Shown here: positions 8,310 to 11,142 of the stretch, piece by piece
Layout of the letters: every line of letters starts with the position of its first letter
How positions within the stretch are numbered: position 1 is the stretch's first letter
Assembly (NCBI GenBank): GCA_012728465.1
Contig: JAAYFB010000359.1
Location: forward strand, 1-11,142
Direction: 5' to 3'
From: Proteiniphilum sp.
Lineage (GTDB): Bacteria > Bacteroidota > Bacteroidia > Bacteroidales > Dysgonomonadaceae
DNA length: 11,142 nt
The notes under the pieces: model-generated
The model's input: only the letters and a program-made list of their open reading frames with translations
Told to the model about the DNA's origin: nothing
Database searches by the model: none
Position numbers and translations under genes: made by a program

Positions 8310-9494
8310 ATGAACGCTATAAGGAATATCATCTTTATGATGACCCTAATTGTAATTATTTCTTGTAACGCTAAAAATGTAAAAGAGATGAACATAGAAT
8401 GGGAAAAGATGTCCACTGTTGGATTAGGAGAGGGCTTAGAAAAAGGCGTATCTGCTTCATATGCCGCCTTGATAGATGGAAAAATAATAGTTGCTGGAGG
8501 TGCTAATTTTCCTGGCAAACTGGGTTTTGAGGGAGGAACCAAAGCTCTATATGACGAGATTGTAATGTACAACTCGGAAACAGAATCATGGAACGTGATA
8601 GGTAGGCTACCAGAAAAGTCAGCATATGGTGTGTCTATTGCTCTATCAAATGAAGAAGCAGTTTGGATTGGCGGAAATAGTGATTCATCATCCTTGAAAT
8701 CTGCTTACAAAGTTATGTTTAATGATGGCTCTTTATCACTAGAGCCATTTGTAAGCTTACCAGTTGCCATAGATAATTTTGCAGGTTGTGCCATAAACAA
8801 TAAGTTATTTGTAGCAGGTGGTGTAGCTAATGGGGCTCCTTCAAACAGTGCTTATATGCTAATTTTAGGTGTAGGTAATAAGTGGATACAACTTCCCGAT
8901 TTTCCTGGAGTTGCTAGGATACAGCCTGTAATGTCAGCTGTGGAGATAGATGGTAAGGAGTATGTTTATTTGTTGGGTGGTTTCTTTGGAGGAGATAAAG
9001 ATAACGCTCCTGCAATGTTAACCGACATTTTGCGTTTTGATGTGCAGGCGAATGAGTGGGAAAAAGTGGGTGAACAACTAGATAGTGGCACTAATCAGCT
9101 GTTTTCGCTAGGTGGTGCTACAGCAGTAGCTTTGGACAATAGATATATTATTTGCTTTGGTGGTGTAAATCATGATGTATTTCTAGATGCGATCACTACA
9201 CAATATAATATCAGTAAAAATGATACATTATCTGCAGAAGAAAAGGGAGAGAAGAATCTAGAGTTCTCAAAGCATTATATGACACAGCCTATAGAATACT
9301 ATAATTTTAATAAAGAGTGTAGAGTATTTGATACACATAAGGGTGCTTGGTCAACTATAGATAACACTTCCAATGCAGCACGTGCAGGTGCTACCATTGT
9401 TTATGATGGTAATGAAGTTGTACTAGTGCAAGGTGAGTTGAAACCAGGAGTACGCTCGGCTGATACGTGGAAGGTAAAAATTGCAGTAGAATAA
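8310..9494 (+). CDS. nanM: N-acetylneuraminate mutarotase/epimerase, Kelch-propeller lipoprotein (NanM-like)
   Basis: A 394-residue Kelch beta-propeller. Gly-Gly pairs of successive blades are visible at residues 63-64, 121-122, 170-171, 223-224 and 284-285, and the last blade carries Q-G-E-L-K-P-G-V-R. A long insert without a Kelch pattern (about 292-336) lies before the last blade, as in NanM. NanM speeds conversion of alpha-Neu5Ac, released by sialidases, to the beta anomer, helping uptake. The N-terminus has a type II (lipoprotein) signal: a hydrophobic stretch ending I-I-S-C19, so Cys19 should be lipidated. The residues after the Cys (N-A-K-N-V-K) lack the acidic cluster of the Bacteroidota lipoprotein export signal, which suggests it stays on the periplasmic side. 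The gene is 23 bases after the hexosaminidase and directly before the transporter, as expected for a product that feeds uptake. Family assignment is firm; mutarotase activity is inferred. Confidence 0.9.
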   Translation: MNAIRNIIFMMTLIVIISCNAKNVKEMNIEWEKMSTVGLGEGLEKGVSASYAALIDGKIIVAGGANFPGKLGFEGGTKALYDEIVMYNSETESWNVIGRLPEKSAYGVSIALSNEEAVWIGGNSDSSSLKSAYKVMFNDGSLSLEPFVSLPVAIDNFAGCAINNKLFVAGGVANGAPSNSAYMLILGVGNKWIQLPDFPGVARIQPVMSAVEIDGKEYVYLLGGFFGGDKDNAPAMLTDILRFDVQANEWEKVGEQLDSGTNQLFSLGGATAVALDNRYIICFGGVNHDVFLDAITTQYNISKNDTLSAEEKGEKNLEFSKHYMTQPIEYYNFNKECRVFDTHKGAWSTIDNTSNAARAGATIVYDGNEVVLVQGELKPGVRSADTWKVKIAVE

Positions 9495-9497
9495 GTC

Positions 9498-9505
9498 TAT
9501 ATTTG
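9498..9505 (+). promoter_or_regulatory. Possible Bacteroidota -7 promoter element before nanT
   Basis: TATATTTG matches the Bacteroidota -7 consensus TAnnTTTG exactly and lies four bases after the nanM stop codon, in the largest gap of the cluster. I do not see a TTTG/TTG -33 element at the usual spacing (the nearest TTG, at 9481-9483, is too close), and the region is A/T-rich, so a chance match is quite possible. If real, it would give nanT its own transcript with an untranslated leader of about 65 bases. Confidence 0.3.
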
Positions 9506-9576
9506 TACTTTATAATCTAGTGTATAGGAAAATGTAAATAATAACACAATTGATATAACAACTAAAACAAACAAAA

Positions 9577-10839
9577 ATGAGAAACAATAAAGCCTATCCT
9601 TGGATAGTAGTAGGATTATTGTGGGTGGTTGCTTTGCTCAACTACTTAGACAGGCAGATGCTATCGACGATGCAGGCCTCAATGCAGTTAGACATTAAAG
9701 AGCTTGCCATAGCTGAAAACTTTGGTAGAGTGATGGGCATATTCTTGCTTATATATGGCTTGATGAGCCCCGTAGCTGGAATAATTGCTGACAGAGTAAA
9801 TCGCAAATGGTTAATTGTATGTAGCTTATTTGTGTGGTCGGCGGTAACTTATGGAATGGGATATGCTGAAACTTATAATCAGGTTTATTGGTTGCGTGCA
9901 CTAATGGGAGTGAGCGAGGCGTTGTATTTGCCAACTGGATTGGCTATGATTGCTGATTATCATACATCTAAGACTAGGTCGTTGGCAATCGGTGTTCATA
10001 TGTCAGGACTTTACATGGGACAAGCATTAGGTGGATTTGGTGCAACTATTGCAGCAAACTATTCGTGGCACACAGTGTTTCACTGGTTTGGTATAGTGGG
10101 TATAGTATATGCATTTATTCTTGTTTTTGTTCTTCATGACAAAGAGAGACCAAATATTGCTACTGAAAAATTGAATAATAGTCCAGTATCAAAACCTGTT
10201 GCGAAAGAGTCAATATTTAAGACTTTAGGACTTGTTATGGGTACACTTTCTTTCTGGATTGTACTATTCTATTTTATGGCTCCAAGCTTCCCAGGTTGGG
10301 CTACCAAAAACTGGTTGCCAACATTATTTTCAGAGAACTTAGGAATTGACATGGCTATAGCAGGGCCAATGGCTACAATATCTATTGCCATTGCTTCTTT
10401 TATTGGAGTGCTTATTGGTGGACCATTATCTGATAGATGGGTGCAAAAAAATATTAGAGGTCGAATTTATACTAGTGCAATAGGACTTGGTCTTACCATT
10501 CCTTCATTAGTATTGCTTGGGCTAGGACATACACATCTAGCACTTATTGGTGCAGCCATGTTATTTGGTATAGGCTATGGTATGTTTGATACTAACAATA
10601 TGCCAATTTTAACTCAAATCATACCTAAAAGAGCTCTGGCCACTGCGTATGGCATTATGAATATGGTTGGTGTATTTGCGGGATATTCAATTACCTTAAT
10701 ATTGGGTAGCTCTACAGATGCTGGTAATCTTGGAGCTGATTTTAGTAAACTAGCTATCATAGTATTTTTGGCGGTGGTTACTATGCTTGTGTTTGTAAAG
10801 CCAAAAGCAGAGTTGACATATGCTGGAGATGATGAGTAA
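9577..10839 (+). CDS. nanT: MFS sialic acid transporter (NanT-like, ACS-type symporter)
   Basis: A 420-residue inner-membrane permease with about 12 hydrophobic segments in two halves joined by a polar loop (about 187-213). TM1 contains L21-N-Y-L-D25-R26-Q, with the charged D-R pair typical of anion:cation symporters. The loop after TM2 has MFS motif A, G68-I-I-A-D72-R-V-N-R-K, repeated in weaker form in the second half as G281-G-P-L-S-D-R. The segment G111-V-S-E-A-L-Y-L-P-T-G is also characteristic of this group. Members include hexuronate, galactonate and Bacteroidota NanT carriers; sialic acid is assigned from the operon, which supplies the mutarotase upstream and the lyase for the imported sugar. 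The start at 9577 follows an A-rich leader with no Shine-Dalgarno motif, and the N-terminus is short and basic, as expected. Unlike E. coli NanT, I see no extra pair of central membrane segments, so it appears to be a plain 12-segment protein. Confidence 0.88.
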   Translation: MRNNKAYPWIVVGLLWVVALLNYLDRQMLSTMQASMQLDIKELAIAENFGRVMGIFLLIYGLMSPVAGIIADRVNRKWLIVCSLFVWSAVTYGMGYAETYNQVYWLRALMGVSEALYLPTGLAMIADYHTSKTRSLAIGVHMSGLYMGQALGGFGATIAANYSWHTVFHWFGIVGIVYAFILVFVLHDKERPNIATEKLNNSPVSKPVAKESIFKTLGLVMGTLSFWIVLFYFMAPSFPGWATKNWLPTLFSENLGIDMAIAGPMATISIAIASFIGVLIGGPLSDRWVQKNIRGRIYTSAIGLGLTIPSLVLLGLGHTHLALIGAAMLFGIGYGMFDTNNMPILTQIIPKRALATAYGIMNMVGVFAGYSITLILGSSTDAGNLGADFSKLAIIVFLAVVTMLVFVKPKAELTYAGDDE

Positions 10840-10858
10840 ACTTGTTTTGGAATTGTAG

Positions 10859-10875
10859 CAGCTAGCAACTAGCTG
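10859..10875 (+). terminator. Hairpin 20 bases after nanT stop, possible terminator
   Basis: A perfect 7-base inverted repeat, CAGCTAG-CAA-CTAGCTG, with a 3-base loop, followed by the T-rich TATATTTTGT. The stem is only moderately G/C-rich. Its place right behind the last gene of the operon supports a role as terminator or RNA 3'-end stabiliser. Confidence 0.5.
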
Positions 10876-10885
10876 TATATTTTGT

Positions 10886-10913
10886 GAGGGTATGACATTT
10901 TGATCATGCCCTC
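10886..10913 (+). terminator. Second, stronger hairpin after nanT, likely operon terminator
   Basis: A 10-base stem, GAGGGTATGA paired with TCATGCCCTC (one T-G wobble), closes an 8-base loop CATTTTGA. The downstream sequence ATTCTGTCTATT is only partly T-rich, so the U-tract is weak. It follows the first hairpin by 10 bases, and the tandem pair probably ends the nan transcript. Confidence 0.6.
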
Positions 10914-11039
10914 ATTCTGTCTATTATGAAAACACTTTCATTTTTATTATATTTGTTTTTTATCAGAAAGCAGGATTGAGGCATCGTTTTTCCGTCTCGG
11001 CATCATTTTCGTCAATTTACAAATATAAATTTTTGATTA
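10914..11039. other. A/T-rich spacer with no convincing gene
   Basis: Together with the hairpins, 10840-11039 is the only sizeable stretch without a gene. It has a 17-codon frame at 10926-10979 (MKTLSFLLYLFFIRKQD), which begins like a signal peptide but stops at once, and two copies of a short direct repeat. TATATTTG occurs at 10948-10955 on the + strand and at 11020-11027 on the - strand, without clear -33 partners. It is likely the promoter/leader region of the next gene or the end of the locus. Confidence 0.4.
10980..11009 (+). repeat. Imperfect direct repeat, 11 bases, 19-base period
   Basis: GGCATCGTTTT (10980-10990) and GGCATCATTTT (10999-11009) differ at one base and start 19 bases apart. 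They stand out as more G/C-rich than the surrounding spacer. They could be a tandem regulator-binding site for a gene downstream, or chance. No function can be shown from the sequence. Confidence 0.35.
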
Positions 11040-11142
11040 ATGGTATGTAAAAGTGAGAATAGTCTGGATGTGATTTACAATTCAAATTTAAATGGCAAGT
11101 TAACAGTAGCATGGGAGGGTGACAGAAAAGTGTTGAATAGTA
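11040..11142 (+). CDS. Possible start of an unidentified gene, cut by window end
   Basis: A frame opens at ATG 11040 and stays open for 34 codons to the window edge, beginning M-V-C-K-S-E-N-S-L-D-V-I-Y. An in-frame stop lies six bases upstream of the ATG, so the frame cannot extend further back. I recognise no family, signal peptide or motif. The length is too short to exclude chance, although the composition (charged residues mixed with L-T-V-A-W) is plausible for protein. Confidence 0.25.
   Translation, partial: MVCKSENSLDVIYNSNLNGKLTVAWEGDRKVLNS

Noticed and set aside
10947..11006. 19-codon frame on the - strand (MMPRRKND...) behind a - strand TATATTTG
   Set aside because: Too short, no recognisable motif, and no -33 element at the proper distance in this A/T-rich spacer.
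1..11142. tRNA or rRNA genes, CRISPR arrays, insertion sequences, riboswitches
   Set aside because: Gene spacing leaves almost no room for them and I saw no cloverleaf, spaced repeat array, transposase or terminal inverted repeats.

Overview
The window is a single-strand catabolic operon for host sialic acid and sialoglycans, from a member of the Bacteroidota (probably Bacteroidales; genus not determinable). The evidence for the phylum is the A/T-rich sequence, the A-rich leaders with no Shine-Dalgarno motif before the start codons, a TAnnTTTG-type promoter element, and the gene set: a two-domain SGNH/sialate O-acetylesterase, a RnBP-type 2-epimerase and an MFS sialic acid carrier. Eight genes lie on the + strand and none on the - strand.

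Layout. Positions 1-379 hold the 3' end of an SGNH/GDSL esterase whose start is outside the window. Next come a secreted two-domain sialate O-acetylesterase, NanS-like (392-2455); N-acetylneuraminate lyase, NanA (2485-3408); N-acylglucosamine 2-epimerase, NanE (3439-4632); a secreted Asp-box sialidase-superfamily protein with a C-terminal sandwich-like domain (4659-6326); a secreted GH20 beta-N-acetylhexosaminidase (6337-8286); a lipoprotein N-acetylneuraminate mutarotase, NanM-like (8310-9494); and an MFS sialic acid transporter, NanT-like (9577-10839). Gaps between the first seven genes are only 10-30 bases, so they look co-transcribed. nanT follows an 82-base gap that contains a possible promoter element. 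Two tandem hairpins follow nanT. The last ~300 bases hold a short imperfect direct repeat and the possible start of another gene.

How the genes fit together (inference from family knowledge). The esterases would remove O-acetyl groups that block sialidases. A sialidase activity would release Neu5Ac and GH20 would trim newly exposed GlcNAc/GalNAc. NanM would convert alpha-Neu5Ac to the beta anomer and NanT would carry it across the inner membrane. NanA would then split it into pyruvate and ManNAc, and NanE would turn ManNAc into GlcNAc. This is the Bacteroidota route that avoids NanK. No NanK, TonB/SusD-type outer-membrane importer (NanO/NanU) or sialidase with an obvious F/YRIP motif is visible in the window.

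The most interesting gene is the Asp-box protein at 4659-6326. It sits where a sialidase is expected but lacks a recognisable N-terminal F/YRIP arginine motif, so it may be a divergent or functionally different sialidase-fold enzyme.
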